A stretch of DNA of 64,000 nt from Mactromeris polynyma (GCA_032209605.1 JASFXZ010000035.1:4345001-4409000); one strand, 5' to 3'; positions 1 through 12,780 are shown, counted from the stretch's first letter. Notes: generated by a model from the sequence alone, not told the origin. Made by a program: numbers and translations.

Positions 1-2126
1 CAATGAAGACACTATAACGGACTGTTCTTTATCATGTCCACGAACTTGCTTTTGTGAAATTCGTGGTGTCTGCTCCTCGTGTAGAGAAGGTTACTACAAT
101 CCAAGAAACGAATGTCTTGATTCCTGTCCAGATACATGCACGACATGTACTGATAAGACACATTGCCAGTCATGCAAACCTTCCTATTCGGGTGATGTAT
201 GTTGCATACAAGATGGTCATTGTCTCAATTGTCTGTCAAGTACAGTCTGTGAGTGTTGTACTGCTGGTTATTATGGAGACAAATGTAACTTAACATGTCC
301 AACAACATGCCAACATGTGGAACAGGGAGCGCTGTGTGAAAAAACTACTGGCATTTGTAAGAGATGTGACAACGGGTCTTATGGCAATTACTGTAATGAT
401 AATTGCAGCGAAAATTGTGTAAATAAGCGTTGTTACAAAGTAACTGGATACTGTGCGGAAGGATGTGTAGATGGATACGAAGGTCCAACATGCAGAGATA
501 AAAGTAAGATTTCAATTTATAACACTATTTTATTGTCGTTTCAAATAATTTATGCAATCAGTCTGTTCAATGTCATGGGTATGCAACATCCAAAATGTTC
601 ATAGTATATAATTGATATGATACTTGAAGTCATGTTGAATTAATAATGTAAAAGTACGGTTTGTAACACTTATGAGCAAACTATTATAAATACGCCTGGC
701 TTTGCAAGTTGTTTTTAAGCAAAATGTGTTGCATGCGGAGGTAAATTGCATGTTCACCAAGTATCAAATTGTTATTCTATTAAGTATACAAATTCTTTAA
801 TTGAATTTCAAGATAATCCTCTCTGTTGCTTAATAATTTAAAATATTTCTTGTTTGTATCTGATCCCCAGTATGCCGCGACAGAACGACATACACTGGTA
901 TAGTGGTTGGTACTGCAACAGCCGTTTGTGTAGCTATAGTATCTGTCGTAATTGTGCTTGCCATTGTCACTGTTAGATGGTAAGATGGACAACTGTATTT
1001 AAATACGATGACAATTTTAGGATGCCATTCCTGTATAATTTTCTTTCACTATTGAAGAGCATATTTTCATTAAAAATAATAGTTTTAAAACGCGTACACC
1101 GTCCAAAACCTTATAGATTTATGAACATGTCCAAACGCATTCGACGATATTGAACCATTTACTTTCTACACAATTTTATTACTGATGTTATCATTTTTGT
1201 ATACTTTCGCATCAAATATCATGAACAAAATATGCCTTTATAATATTAGCATAAAACCAGACGTACCAGATGTGCCTGATCACAATGTATAACAAAACCA
1301 ATGAAAGTATATAAAAATATGTTTAAATAAATATAGTACATAATTATGTTAGCTAAGCTGAAGTTGTGATGAAATTGGTCCTCATCTTCTTACCAGTTAT
1401 AACATGTAAGAGTACACGTATATTTAATGTAATAACAATTTTAAATATAAATATTAAATTTAGGAAACTGAAAACACAGCGAAAATACAAAGAACCAGCA
1501 GATAGTGCAACTTATGTAAACACATCATCGACTGATGCCGTATATATTTGTGTCATCAACGAGCAGATAGGTAGGGCCGCTTTTCCTAAGTGTTTTTTTT
1601 AACATTTAATCATCAAACAAACTCAATAGATTAAAAAACGTTCTTATTGATGCTTTAGATCGGTTAATTTGGTTATGTTTATATTCTAGTCAGTTCTCAT
1701 ACAATGCACGCACAAGTCCCTTGAATTTTACAAAATAATCTTTGACTACCAGTTCATTGATTGATCGGATAAGGTAACTAGAAAGACTAATATCTAAACA
1801 GAGTAACAATCAAAATCAAGACATTCAGATGGATTACAATACATATGTACTAGTTGTGTCGATATTAGCTCTGAGTTTGTTGTACGTTTTCGGTAGTTCT
1901 TGTATGGAATCATTCTTTTGTGTTATTTATGTATCAACAATATATAACATTAAGTACAACCTGTAGGTTAGAATAATTTTAACCTTCACTTACTTATTAA
2001 ATTATCATCGTTTGTATTTGCTTTTCAGATCAGTCTGATTATGAAAGGCTTGAGGAAAGGAATGTCACAAACAATGATGAGTACGACCAAATTAGGTCCG
2101 TGAATGAATCAAATGAAATCATTTAA
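1..2126 (+). CDS. Gene A: EGF-repeat receptor with ITAM-like tail (5' partial)
   Basis: Exons: 1-503 (continues upstream; codons start at base 2), 871-979, 1464-1570, 2029-2126. All introns are GT-AG and phases agree (1, 2, 1). The first exon codes the C-terminal half of a cysteine-rich ectodomain: furin/TNFR-like CPxxCxxC repeats, then two laminin-type EGF repeats ending in GYEGPTC. The second codes one membrane helix (GIVVGTATAVCVAIVSVVIV). The tail has TYVNT, then DYERL and EYDQI ten residues apart, an ITAM-like pair. Likely a plasma-membrane receptor related in architecture to MEGF10/Draper/CED-1; the ligand cannot be told. Oddity: the residue before CTAGYY is Cys, where paralogues have Val, giving an extra cysteine. 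The signal-peptide exon lies outside the window. Gene C is a very close paralogue, introns included. The family is secure; the signalling role is inferred. Confidence 0.85.
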
Positions 2127-3213
2127 ATAGCACCAGATTCATTATAACAAAATAGCAGATGATTTAGGTTCGGATGCTTATGTTAAAATGCTCTAGATTT
2201 ATAATTTCACAAACATCTCAAAAACAGATTGTTAAATCAACGGGTTTTCTTGGTGACATCTGCAGTTAACCAATGTGTTTATCGTATGACCATATTAAGG
2301 CGTTGGATCAAGGAATCAAATGTACTTGACTAACACCAAATGCAGTTCATTTATCCATTGGATTAAGTTTTAACAGTCTCCTGATTATAATTATATAACA
2401 ATGTTTCATAATTAATCAATGTGTTTTGTGTATGAATATTAATAAGCAATATACATGTAAATAGTTTCATTAGAGGATGTATTGAAGTGATGTAGGGAAC
2501 ACCGCACACAAAAGACAATGCCTATCCCAAACAGATGCTTTGGAAACATAAGAACACAAACCAAAAATAGTTGTAAATGTCTAATGGCAAACACCAATAG
2601 GGATTTGGCGGGTTATATAGATAAATTGTAGATAAATAATTGTACTTACATATATGTGGCATCTACACGTGCATGTGCATCATACTATAATCATGTCGTT
2701 TTAGTGTTTATTGATAATCTACATACACTGTGCGATATACTCGTATAAGTATTATCATGCTCATTGTGTTTGTTCATTTTTGTTAATTTTACAGAAATTG
2801 ATATAATAGTTCATATAGGACTAGATCAATTAATATGTATCATCAATAAAAGTTAAAATATAGATATATTGCTTAATATTTGTCTAAGAAATGAATTTGA
2901 CATATCTATACATTAAAACATCTTCCATTTTTATGACAGACTGTGTTACTTGCAAGTTTTCTCCGTGCGTAGCATGATAACATTGTGTTTTATCTGTAAT
3001 ACATTGCAATTGTTCGTATTAAATATGGTTTAACCGATGCAGCATTACCACTGGACGAAGCCTGTTCAAAGAGTATACTTTTAGATGGCCCGCTACATCT
3101 TTCAACAATATTTAAATCATTCATGCAGGAAATGCCACACACAACAAGAAACCGATAGAAGTCGAATAATAATGATAAAGGGCTTGGTGGACAAACAAAT
3201 AATTGCGTCTTAA

Positions 3214-3369
3214 TTAACTTTATATAAGTTAAATTCACACGAAAAGGATGCTAGGTCGCAGTGGTCTAGTGGTTAGCATAACGGACCGGCAATCCGTAGA
3301 CCCGGGTTCGAATCCCGGTAGCGCCATTGACAGATTTTTGTGTTCCTCCAAACATGACTTTGTTTAAAT
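3214..3369 (+). mobile_element. tRNA-derived SINE or inserted tRNA pseudogene
   Basis: Positions 3254-3326 fold like a tRNA: a perfect 5-bp anticodon stem (ACGGA/TCCGT), a perfect T arm with loop TTCGAAT, an A box TGGTCTAGTGG (3262-3272) and a B box GGTTCGAATCC (3305-3315). The acceptor stem pairs only with a bulged T, the loop reads GGC as anticodon, and position 33 is C instead of T. A working tRNA is therefore unlikely. In the paralogous block at about 19150 the flanking sequence is continuous, so the segment looks inserted. Confidence 0.6.
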
Positions 3370-3585
3370 ACCATCGACAGTCATGCATTTGCGAAAAGGC
3401 GACGAATATCAACGACGACTCACTTACAACTGATCTTACTGCAGTATCTTGATATAAAAATGAAATTTTTATTTGGTTAAGAAATTGAACATTGTTATTG
3501 TTAATACAGTAAACATGTTATGAGAGTTAAAAACCTAAAAATCTAAATTATAAACAAGTTGTTGAGGTAACCACCACATGCAGAA

Positions 3586-3771
3586 CAGTAAAACTTCACC
3601 TGAAGACCACCTCAATAATAAGCCCTCCTCAAAATTAAGAACACAATTTTCAAGTCCATGACTCCCTTTTCATTGTTTTACTCTTTATTCAACTTTAATA
3701 TTAAGACCACCTCAATAATAAGTCCAGTTTTCAGGGGTTCCAATGTTGGTTATTATTAAGGTTTTGTTGTA
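3586..3771. repeat. MITE family 1 (CAGTAAAACCTC ends), degraded copy
   Basis: Starts CAGTAAAACTTCA and ends in an AAGGTTTTGTTGTA-like arm. Inside are repeated 'accacctcaataataag' motifs shared by the other copies. Family consensus ends are TACAGTAAAACCTC...GAGGTTTTACTGTA with TA at both outer edges, as in Tc1/mariner-derived MITEs. Confidence 0.55.
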
Positions 3772-4535
3772 TATGTGTTGTCACAAATACACCAACCCAT
3801 TATCTTCGTACATAGCAAAGAACAAAACCTGTTCTTATTCCTTTGATGACAAATTCCGACGACAGGAAGTTTTATTATTTGATTTTGTTAAGCCGGGGTG
3901 TGCAGCATTATATTGTAACAATGAATGTAATGAATATTGTTATTCATTTGAGAATTCAATAATATATATGTACCACAAAAGTTTCGTGAACTTAATATTG
4001 TTTCTCAGCAGTCTGCTGATACTGGATGTGAAAAGAATATAAAAAAAAATAGAAAACTTAGTATTCTACGAGGTTAACTTTGTTTGAGGGTTCGGTTAAA
4101 ATCTGATGTTAAGGAATTTTAGAATATAATGTTTACACTCCGCACTCAGAACTAAAACCTACACTCATTAAAATATACTCACTAAGATATCAAAGTAGAT
4201 AACCAAGAATACTAATCACTTAAAAAATGACACACTTTGCAGTCTTAATTATTCATACTCGTACTCAATAGGGCACATTTTGAGTTCTGAGTACTTAGTA
4301 TAATAGTTATAATACCGATCTCAGACAAAAATACCGTTTTTCCGTTGTTCAGTTTTATTTTCCTTCATTATTTTTGACCACTTCACAATTAAGGCATTCA
4401 GAACCAATGGTAGAAATATTATTGAGATTGTCTTTATATTTTTCACTGTGATACATTAGCAAACACATTACGTCACACTAATTCCCATTTGTTAAGAAAA
4501 CGCAGTGGTTAAACCTATCCATTAAGAGGTTCACA

Positions 4536-4713
4536 TACTGTCTGTCATCGTTTATTCTACAACATTATATCCGAATACTTGGTATAATCCGAAATAATTA
4601 TCAGGTCCCAATATATTTTCTGCCCGTCGAATTGAAATAAGCTATTCGACAACATGTATTATTCGATATAAATTTCGGACCCGATGAATTCGAATGAACG
4701 AGGTTCGACTGTA
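4536..4713. repeat. MITE family 2 (TACTGTCGG / CCGACTGTA ends)
   Basis: Terminal inverted repeats of about 22 nt, imperfect here, begin at the left TACTGT and end with GAACGAGGTTCGACTGTA at the right. TA lies at each outer edge. Further copies are at 20226-20404 and 49036-49214. The length of about 178 nt and TA flanks suggest a Tc1/mariner-type MITE. Confidence 0.6.
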
Positions 4714-5194
4714 TGTACAAAACCGATTGTTATGTCGGTGGGATATTTGTTTAATTCAATAGGGCAATAAAAATGAGACATATTTACAAGTTGAAATATA
4801 ATGACATTGCACAGTAATTGAAACGCAAGCATTTTACAAAACTTCCTAAATAAAACAACTTATTTGTGATGAAGCAAAATAACACTGTACAATTATTTTG
4901 AATATAGTGCAGCATAATGTACTTTGTTTGATTGCAAGTGTGATTATCATTGTTATTATTGTTAAAATTCTGTTCATGCTTTAGATGTTTTACATGTTTT
5001 TAAAGATGTATTGAATGATTACCATAGTATTTTGCTGACATTTACTAAATACTGCGGAATAAGAAACAAAATGTCCGTCCATTCCATGCAGCTACTTACT
5101 TTCTCCCTTTTAAAATTAATATTTGCAATTCGATAAACATGATAAATATACTGTTAACATTGTTTCGTGTCAAACGACAATAAGTTTTCGTTTA

Positions 5195-5280
5195 ATAGAG
5201 AGAGAACAAGTTGCTTTAGGGAACGCCACATACATAAGTGCCTCCTTAGTCCCTACACAGACCTCAGCGGAAAACAACAA
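5195..5280 (-). repeat. Dispersed short repeat (GGCGTTCCCTGTAGC family)
   Basis: On the minus strand this carries the common core 'tatgtggcgttccctaaagcaac' followed by a CT-rich run, preceded by a ccgGAGGTctgtgtaggg-like stretch. The same order occurs in both orientations at 33190-33290, 37430-37490, 38160-38275, 45786-45870, 49697-49775 and 63778-63825. Confidence 0.5.
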
Positions 5281-6479
5281 TCAATAAACATAATGCATTT
5301 CAAAAGGTTCAAGTTTCATACCTGAGGGAACAGAGGCGCAAGGAATGGCCTGGCCGACAATAAAGAATAACTAGGAGAATCAAAGTGGACAAACAGTGGG
5401 GGGAGTAATGGATGGAAAAGATCACAGGACAATTCAAGACAGCTGGCAACAATAGGTCAAAACTGGGTAGAAACTAGCATGAAAACTATATAAAGTGAAA
5501 GAGTTGCACAGGTGAAAGGGAAATATAACATACATCTAAAACACAAAAAGGAATAATAACCATACAGCAAATTACTGCCTTGGAACTGTAAGTAAATATA
5601 TTGGGGGTTTAAATCGTTTTTACGGCTAGCCAACCTCATACTTAATCGATATATAGTCATTGTTTTCCAACATATACACATACATGTACATTGAAAGTTA
5701 TAATTTGTAATAAGTATAATTTGTTAAAGCCTAATAAGAAATTTGAATTAAAAATACGAGTTAACGTAGGGGACTTACGTGGTAAGATTATATATAAATT
5801 TGTAATTATTGATACAAATATTTTCCGACCAGGAACAAGTAGCTTTACGCACACATACAATGCAATGATATTAACACTATTTTTACTCTATATAATTTCG
5901 AATTACTAAATTGACTTAATGCGAAAGGGACGACACCATGGCTAGGTGATGTAATATTTTGCTGTACAGCGCAAATTTTATGTTGTAAGATTGTCCAAAT
6001 GCAACATTCGTAGTGCTTAAACATGGCAGACGGCTGACTATACCCATGTGACACCTCTAGTTACAAAATGTATGTCATGGCTTCACGTTTTGCACAATCG
6101 GATCTCGCATAATTTGTTTTGTTTTTATTAAATGTATTATTCAAGCTCAAACTAGGTTGGTATTATTACCCAAACAAAGTCCTCAATATTTTATCCGCCA
6201 TTAGAATCCGGAGCAATGGTACATTGATTGGTGGATCGTTTAATAAAGTGGGGTATAGATTGAAGTATTTCCAGAAAATGTATGGTGTTGCCTGATTTTA
6301 TTTCACAACTTAGTCTTTAGTTGACTTGAACCATTGTGCTAGGCCAATATATGTCGACTTATTTTATAACTGTCTCTGTCTTTACTCTTCGTGCATTATT
6401 ATGTGTTCGTTATTGTATAAGTTGAAGAGATGAATAGCAATACTGATCATATTTCAATTTTTCAATTCATTTATGCTCC

Positions 6480-6698
6480 ACATAAGTGTTTATATTTGTA
6501 ATGAATTGCACATTTAAGTTAACAAGGAACTTATTTATCCATTTATGAAATGTTTTGTGGGTTGATGACAAACAGACTCTCGAGATAATTGCAAGCATAC
6601 ACATTTCACAAGTGCATCTTATTGATTTTCTGTGCTTTTGTTGTAGGAATTTGAAGCGTATTTGGAATAAAAACGATCGCGTTGGTGATTTGTAACAG
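6480..6698 (+). promoter_or_regulatory. 5' block of gene B: putative promoter / non-coding first exon
   Basis: A stretch ending in TGTAACAG and followed by a GTAATATTTCAG donor-like sequence is conserved before each unit (B, C, D, F, H), about 200-750 bp before the signal-peptide exon. That exon has its own acceptor upstream of the ATG, so a spliced 5' UTR exon is required somewhere, and this is the best candidate. In B there is an extra G at the junction. Confidence 0.35.
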
Positions 6699-7127
6699 GG
6701 TAATATTTCAGTACAGTATTTCAGTGTCGAGTGTTCTGGTATTCATCAATTATCAAATGATTCTTTTTCCATATAATATTAAATTCATGTGGTAACTTAA
6801 GGTAAAAATATCACTTTATTAAATAAGTATCATGTCTGCAGTTTAATTTAAAACTTGTATATTATCTACACAATAGTACGCACAAGTACGACATGTCGTC
6901 TTCTCGCATGATTCGATCTTTGAAAGATCTATAATATCGTCTCGTGTAAATTAAATACACCTGCATTATAGCTGATTGTAATTGAGTATGTCTTAAAAGG
7001 TCATAGTATTTAATGAAACACTATCCAAACATAGTAGCGTACTGGACAACATACCATTGCTTTGTTAAAAACGAATCTCGTGTGAATTTGAATGGCGTTG
7101 TTGTCTTTTTCAGAAATTGCTACCACA

Positions 7128-10100
7128 ATGATCAGCACAAGTTTAGCAGTATATTTTGTGTCCCTTGTGTACATACGTTCAAGTAAGTTGCGCTTTTATA
7201 TTAATGTAAACAAAATAGAAATTACCAAACGAAATGAAATGAATGAATACCGGAAAACTTTGAAGATAAGATTTTTTAAATGTTTAGGGAGGGGGGAAAC
7301 TATGCATCTTGAATGAAATATACGTAAATAATGGCTTACTCATATAAAAAGGATCCTATGTACTAACGTTCGACATTCATGTTCAGTATTCAGTTTCAAC
7401 GTGGTGAAGAGAAATAGTGGATGTTTTTTGGGGTATTGCATGAATGTGTTGTGTTGTATATATGCTATATACATGTATGTATGTGATAAGCTTCTGGGTT
7501 ATCGAGTGTCCATCTTCGACAAAAATAATTATTGTCATTATGTATAAATAAGATGAAATAGGTTCATAAGGACAATAAATACAAATAGTGGGGTTAAGGT
7601 AACCATTAAAGACACTTGCTCAGCATTTAAGCATTTTTATTGATAATAATGTACAGGTGCATATATGTGCGTTTAGCATTTTATGTCAGAGTTTCAAAGT
7701 TATTTCATGAATCAAAAGCAATCTGCTTAAATTGTGCTCTTTTATAGGTTTTAGTTCACATTATAATTACTTTGTTACTCTTTTTAAAATTATAATTGTC
7801 TTTCAAAACTATAGTCTGTGGTAGAATTCAAATGTTTTTGCCTGTGATAAAAAGTAACATGCCTCTCTATGTCACACAATCCACGGCTAGGACCACAATG
7901 GAAATAAGGTATATTTTGTCTTTATTGTGAACTCCTTAGTACGGATGTGTGTCTTAATGAACCATCTTGTTTTTATTACCATTAATAGGTACATGTAATA
8001 CTGAAATAAATATATCGAATCGTTAATACATCAATTTAAAAAAACAAATGAGAATGCAAAACGTATAGCAATGTTATTATGATTTGTGTTTAATTGGATT
8101 AGGAATTAGAATAACAATGACCAGTGTATTCAAGTACACATCATTGTCACCTCTAAGTAATCACCTTCCAACCTTATTAGGCTTCAGATTTGAAGTGGTT
8201 ATGTTATTTAAATCAACAAAGACATTTAACTTCGAATATTTCCGCTATATAGCTTCATGTTCCATCCGCTTGGATAGTTCGATATGTTTCCCACTTTAGA
8301 TTGCATTGATTACAGCTTCAAGTGTGGAATTAATGGTCCCTGCACCTCGTGTAAAGAATGTTACTTCAATCTGCGGAATGAATGCAATGATGCCTGTCCA
8401 GATACATGCAAAAACTGCACAACACACGGCCATTGTCTCAAGTGTATGTCCAGTACAGTCTGCGAAAGATGTGATTATGGATATTATGGGGACAATTGCA
8501 ACTTCACATGTCCAACAACATGTGATCACGTGGAACACGATCCGCAGTGCGTACAGGTCAGTGGCACATGTTCCGGATGTAAAGATGGTTTCCGTGGCGA
8601 TTATTGCAATACAACTTGCAGCGAAAAGTGTATTAAAAAGCGATGTTACAAGAGGGGACACTGTACAGAAGGATGTTTAGACGGATATGAAGGTCCAACA
8701 TGCGAACAAAAAAGTAAGATGTGAATGTGTAACACTATTTTAGTGTAGTTTGAATTTAGGTACATTGTTCAACAGATGATCGATATCCTGGCCGTGCATC
8801 ATCCAGCTCGTTGCCATTATATAATTGATATGAAAGATATTGAAGTCTGGTTTACTTACTGGTGTTAAGTACGGTTTGTAACGTTTATAAGCAAACTTTA
8901 CTTAATGGCTTCGCAAGTTGTTTTAAAGTAAAGTGTGCTACATGCGGAGGTACCAAATCGTTATTCGATTATATATACACATTAATTAGATTAAATTGCA
9001 AGATAATCCTGTGATTTTTAATCACATATTCATTTGAAATAATGTGAACAATGTTAAATTTGTATCTGATCCCCAGTATACAACGACAGAACGACAGACA
9101 CTGATATAGTGGTTGGTACTGCAACAGCTGTTTCTGTAGCCATAGGTTTTGCCGTCATTGTGCTGGCCGTTATCACTATTAGAAGATGGTAAGATGGACA
9201 CTAGTATATCAGTACGATTACATTTTAAAATGGCATCGACAAGTATAGTTTAAAAGGATGTAAAAAATCAAAATGTACATAACAAACGCCTCGACGACAT
9301 TGAACAATTTATTTTCTACATGATTGAATCATTAATGATGTTATTAATTTTGTATATTTTCGGATCGAATATCATGAACAAAATATGCATTTAATATATG
9401 AGCGTATAAACAAACGTATCATATGTAATATGAGCAGCGTATCTGATCATAATGTGTAGGAAAAAAACATCGATATGATAGTAGTATATTCATGATATGT
9501 TAAATAAATAAGGTTCCCGTTAGTTTGATGTAATAATATTGTACATATAAATATTAAATTTAGGAAAATGAAACAACTGCAAAAATACCAAGTCGCAGCA
9601 AATATTGCAACTTATGTTAACACGTTACAAACAACATCGACTGATGCAGTAAATATTTGTGTCATCAACGAGCAGCCAGGTAGCACCGCTTTTTCTAACA
9701 GCTTAAAAGTTTGATAATTGAACTAACTCCATAAATTTAGAACGTTATATTTGTTGCTTGATATTGTTTAGTTTGGTTTTGTTTTATAATTCTACTCAGC
9801 ACTAATACTAAAATATGCACACACCCCTTGCATTTAACAAAAATATATTCGACTAACAGTTCAGTGTTTTATCGTATAAGGAAACAGAGAGACTACTAAC
9901 GCACGAGAATAACAAACAAAATTAAGACATATTGTTGTATTACCATACTATATGTACTACCTGTTAGTTTTGAGTTTGTTGCATATTCTGTAGTTCTTGT
10001 ATAGTAATCTATGTAATAGTATGAACATATTGTAGGTAAAATATATTTTGAACCTGCACTTACCTTATAAATCATCATCGTTATTTTCGCTTTTCAGATC

Positions 10101-10249
10101 AGTCTGATTATGAAAGGCTTGATGAAAGGAATGTCACAATCAATGATGAGTACGACCAATTAAGTCAGTTAATCAATGAAGTAAAACATTTGAGTAACAC
10201 CAAATTTATCAGAACAAAACAGCGATTTAGTTTCGGATGCTTATTCTAA
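7128..10249 (+). pseudogene. Gene B: EGF-repeat ITAM-tail receptor, ectodomain deletion
   Basis: Exons: 7128-7182 (signal peptide, 18 codons, phase 1), 8316-8713, 9077-9188 (membrane helix), 9564-9679, 10098-10249. Against genes C and F the ectodomain exon is 398 nt instead of 816. The missing 418 nt is not a multiple of three, so splicing from the signal exon enters the wrong frame and stops at 8678-8680. The correct EGF frame is open from an ATG at 8284, but that start gives no signal peptide. Downstream exons are intact: tail TYVNT, then YERL and YDQL ten residues apart, with a longer C terminus than its relatives. So either a recent pseudogene or a gene using an unusual start. Paralogues A, C and F support the exon borders. 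Confidence 0.75.
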
Positions 10250-10456
10250 AATGATATTGATTGATAATTTCACACAAAATCTCAAAAACAGATTGTTAAA
10301 TCAACAGGTTTCTTGGTGACATCTACAGTTAAACAATATGTTATCGTATGACCAAATTTAGGCGGTGGATCAATGAATCAAATGTACTTGACTAATACCA
10401 ACTTCAGTTCATTTTTTCATAGGATTAAGTTTTAACATGCTCTTGATTATAATTAT

Positions 10457-11574
10457 ATATATTTATTTCGGCACTGGGTATACATGTACATGGATAATTA
10501 AGACATGATATAATATTAAAACAATACATATAACATGTGCATAATATCCATGTCATACACACCAACACCTAGGATAGCACAAAAAAGAGTAAACTCTTAT
10601 TTCCACTGTGGTCCTACGTGTTGATGGCATGACACAGAGAGGCATTAAAAATCTAATTAAATCAAATCACAGAACAAGAAAATAAATATATCACAAACTG
10701 CCACATACCCAATTACATTATCACAAGATTATATTTAATGAAAGACAATTATAACTTAACTATCACAGATTACTGTATCTCATTACATACAATCCGATTT
10801 AAAACATTAAAAACACTAAAGACATTAAGTTTGAATATTTAATAAGTGTAGTTTTAAAGCATCCTTAAAAGAGGAAAGGGAGTCGATGTTAACAATACAA
10901 TGAGGTAATTTATTCCACAGAGAACATCATATGTAGCAAAATGATTTTATTCCAAAACTTTTGACTTTTGGGACAGCGAAAGCACCTTTTGAACTTAACC
11001 TTGTCTTATAACTGTGAATACTGTCTTGAGAAATAAAATGTTCTTCCATGTAAGATGGTGCTAATCCATTTTTAATTTTAAAAACATGACATAGAATAAT
11101 CTGGTCGACTCGTTTATGGACAGGTAACCAGTTGACAGTTTTAAAATGGTCAATATTTACATGACTTCTGCAGTCCAATCCAATTACAAATCTCAGTAAT
11201 TTATTTTGAGTTGTTTGGAATTTATTTCTGAGAGATTGAGACATGCTATAATACCATATAGAACAGGCATAGTCAAAGTGACACTGAATTAGTGACAGAA
11301 CAATTAAACGTTTGGTGTGTTGAGTTAGATATTCTTTTTTACGGTATAAAAACTTCTGTCTGGCATTAGCCTCTTTGAGGATTGAACATGCCAAAGTATC
11401 AAAAGACAGAGTTTGATCTAGAATAACACCTAGGTATTTAACAGAAGACGTAGACTTAATAGTTGAATCATTGCATTTAACATCAAGATTAGTATTTGAC
11501 TTTAGTTTGTGTTTTGAACCAAATAAAATAGATTCAGTTTTACCTAAATGAGGGACAATTTATTGTCAATTACA
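10457..11574 (-). mobile_element. 5'-truncated non-LTR retrotransposon (LINE) fragment
   Basis: The flanks 'ttgattataattat' and 'attacaaaacaatgttt' are continuous in the paralogous 3' flanks at about 2390, 18430 and 57235, so the edges are read from empty sites; 'attat/attac' may be a remnant of a target duplication. The element runs on the minus strand: reverse transcriptase C terminus, then about 460 nt of 3' UTR ending in a short AT-rich tail, as in jockey/CR1-like elements. Confidence 0.75.
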
Positions 11575-11575
11575 A
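10927..11575 (-). pseudogene. Reverse transcriptase C-terminal fragment (jockey/CR1-like)
   Basis: Minus-strand reading runs through KTESILFGSK, SSVKYLGVILD, HFDYACSIWYYSM, NKLLRFVIG and NWLPVHKRVDQI...KIKNGLAPSYM, in the order typical of the thumb and C-terminal end of non-LTR retrotransposon reverse transcriptases. The frame is open from about 11562 to the stop at 10927. A one-base deletion near 11556 separates it from the preceding DNKLSL motif. The catalytic palm (YADD box), the endonuclease and ORF1 are absent, so this is a dead 5'-truncated copy. The array has no other copy of this fragment, so it entered after the units duplicated. Confidence 0.85.
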
Positions 11576-12275
11576 AACAATGTTTCTGTTTAACCAGTGT
11601 GTTGAGTGTATGAATAGTACTAAGCTATATACTTGTAAATAGTTTCATTAGAAGAAGGATTGAAGTGACCCAGGGAACACCACACGAACCAGACAATGCA
11701 ACTCCCACACAGATGCATGGGAAAAATAATCACACAACACACTAATATTTGTATAGGTCTTATAGCTACACCTATTGTTCTGTTAAATGCTGTTAATATT
11801 ACTTACACATATGTAGTATTGGATTTATGAGTGTTTAATATCAGACAATTACATCATATAATTATCATGTGTTTTAATGTTTTTTGATAATGTATACACA
11901 GTATGCTATATTAAAGATGTTTAATGCTCATAGTTTTGTTCTTTTCGTCTTCTTTGCAAATATGAATGAATTAATGAACAAACAAAATATCGCCGTCTTA
12001 AATACCGTCTGCAGTCATGCATTTGCTAGGGATTATTAAATTGCTGAACTATGAACCTACATACCTGCATTCATGCTAAAAAGGCGACGAATATCAACAC
12101 ATTATCATTTACAACTGATCTTACTGCAGTATCTTGAAACAAACATAAAATGTACACGTTCGAAAGAACTTAAACATTGTTATTGTTAATACATAAAAAA
12201 GGAAATGATAGTCTAAAACATTACCATCTAAGTTACAAAACAAGTTGTTGTGGAAACCGACACATGTAAAACAAT

Positions 12276-12439
12276 TACAGTAAGACCTAACTTAAAGACC
12301 ACCTCAATAACAATACCACCTCAAAATTAAGAACACAATTATCATTTCAGTTTACACTGTATTAGCTTTCATTAAACCTTAACAAAAAGACCAGTTTTCA
12401 CGGGTCCCAAATGGTGGTCTTATTATGGAGGTTTTACTT
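12276..12439. repeat. MITE family 1 copy
   Basis: Begins TACAGTAAGACCTAAC and ends GGAGGTTTTACTTA, the inverted-repeat ends of family 1. The AAGACCACCTC motif is inside the left arm, and its complement GGTGGTCTTATTAT is in the right arm. Confidence 0.6.
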
Positions 12440-12780
12440 ATTCACCAAATCATAATCTTCATACAAAACAAAAACGGTTAATTTTCCTTTGATGACTAAC
12501 AACGCCTACAGGAAGTTTTATATTTAATTTATGTTAAGACCTAGTGTGCAGCATATCCGATTGTAACAATGAACGTTATGAATAGTGTCAACAACTGTAA
12601 AGTATTTGGGAATTGAAGTTACCACAAAACGTTCGTAAACTTGGTATAATTTTTTACGATTTAATGGAGCTATCATGATACTGATATAATTGTAAACGCT
12701 CTCAACATCCTTTTAAATTCATTTCAACATCTACAACAACACATAAAACGTTCTCGTCTACTAAATTAAGCAGCACTTCA

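Larger units (their letters stand above)
3740..6340. repeat. Paralogous intergenic block type I
   Basis: The same order of sequence landmarks (a 'tttgatgac..cgacgacaggaagttttatt' stretch, a family-2 MITE, a 'cattgcacagtaattgaaacgcaag' stretch, and a stretch reading 'ggagcaatggtacattgattgg') recurs at about 19560-21690 and 48300-50050. It is part of the duplicated array unit and shows no convincing coding content. Confidence 0.7.
2127..7113. other. Intergenic region A-B, no gene seen
   Basis: This is the 3' flank of A, then a paralogous block shared with 19.5-21.7 and 48.3-50.05 kb, then the 5' flank of B. It holds a tRNA-like SINE insertion, two MITEs and a dispersed short repeat, listed separately. 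Short open frames here (for example 2990-3238 minus and 3743-4042 plus) are not preserved as frames in the paralogous blocks, so I do not call genes. Confidence 0.6.

Noticed and set aside
8296..8661. Antisense ORF of 121 codons opposite the gene B ectodomain
   Set aside because: Shadow of the EGF frame: regularly spaced cysteine codons keep other frames open. Similar shadows occur opposite C, D and F ectodomains.
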